From a virus: 30,726 bases of DNA. How positions within the stretch are numbered: position 1 is the first letter of the stretch; every line of letters starts with the position of its first letter. The notes under the pieces are model-generated. The model did not search any database and was not told the origin of the DNA. It was given only the letters and a program-made list of their open reading frames with translations. Shown piece after piece: positions 30,426 through 30,726 of this stretch. The stretch spans positions 1 to 30,726 of IMG/VR virus record IMGVR_UViG_3300037805_000202. The stretch is one strand, 5' to 3'. The position numbers and the translations under genes are program-made.

Positions 30426-30726
30426 TGAACGGATTACCAAGTAAAGAAGAATTACAGGCTATGCAAGCACGACAGAATCAATTAGCTAATGCACAAGCTT
30501 TAGCAGCAATGGGTGGAGAGCCTGGAATGAATAGTACTGAAGCAATAGCCGCTAGAGATACGGCTGATTACTTAGCTAGTGGTAGACCTACTCAAGTTGC
30601 TAACGCAGCTCAAAGTGGTGCTAAAATTAATCCAGCACTAGCTCAATACTTGACGGCTAAAGATGCTGAGAATGCTGCTATGGCTGTTCCGGGAGCAACA
30701 GTTCAAGGTAGTATAGCTCAACCCAT
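30425..30726 (+). CDS. Start of a head gene (scaffold-like), cut by the right edge
   Basis: An open frame from the ATG overlapping the portal stop (TAATG) to the window end; 100 codons visible. Rich in Ala, Gln, Asn and Gly (SKEELQAMQARQNQLANAQA, then MGGEPGMN), low complexity, probably helical. The place directly after the portal suggests a scaffolding or head-completion protein; the capsid gene would be expected next. Family not recognised from this fragment. Confidence 0.6.
   Translation, partial: MNGLPSKEELQAMQARQNQLANAQALAAMGGEPGMNSTEAIAARDTADYLASGRPTQVANAAQSGAKINPALAQYLTAKDAENAAMAVPGATVQGSIAQP

Overview
The window is part of the genome of a tailed double-stranded DNA bacteriophage with low GC content. 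It carries a large terminase subunit, a roughly 750-residue portal, several very long tail-fibre proteins, a holin/lysozyme block, seven tRNA genes with encoded CCA ends, tightly packed genes with TAATG overlaps, and its own single-subunit RNA polymerase. I see no integrase or repressor. The host cannot be named from the sequence. AGGAG-type ribosome binding sites, sigma70-like -10 boxes and CCA-encoding tRNAs fit a low-GC Gram-negative host. The large P22/N4-type portal together with a compact phage RNA polymerase suggests a podovirus with distant N4-like logic, but this is inference.

Layout. (1) Positions 1-5194, minus strand: a cluster of small genes, mostly unknown, leading into a 218-residue unknown protein and then the RNA polymerase, which runs off the left edge. 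Four copies of a conserved 15-16 bp motif lie upstream of genes in this cluster and are candidate promoters for the phage polymerase. (2) Positions 5195-5705: a divergent noncoding region with sigma70-like promoters facing right. (3) Positions 5706-8468, plus strand: a ParB-like protein, a metallophosphoesterase, a permuted NlpC/P60-type hydrolase, a reading frame interrupted by an in-frame TGA at the base of a hairpin, and a 24-residue Cys-rich minigene. (4) Positions 8474-9401: tRNA-Thr, Ala, Glu, Gln, Asp, Asn and Ser, with one small gene among them. (5) Positions 9476-13654: zinc-ribbon protein, HNH nuclease, GIY-YIG-like protein, probable small terminase and large terminase. (6) Positions 13716-25390: two small unknown proteins, then about 11 kb of tail-fibre genes, including four large fibre proteins of 770, 707, 553 and 863 residues and a fibre-assembly-like protein. 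(7) Positions 25466-28104: lysis region with a holin candidate, a single-span membrane protein, a 276-residue Cys-containing unknown and a lysozyme. (8) Positions 28161-30726: portal and the start of a further head gene, cut by the right edge.

Working together: minus-strand genes probably belong to the takeover and middle phase and use the phage polymerase motif. The plus-strand virion and lysis genes show host-type promoters, which resembles the N4 scheme in which late genes return to host polymerase. The fibre block is unusually large. Three of its proteins, otherwise unrelated in their visible sequence, end in the same 14-15 residue motif, and two share a 68-residue module. The seven tRNAs read Thr, Ala, Glu, Gln, Asp, Asn and Ser, the residues that dominate the low-complexity fibres.
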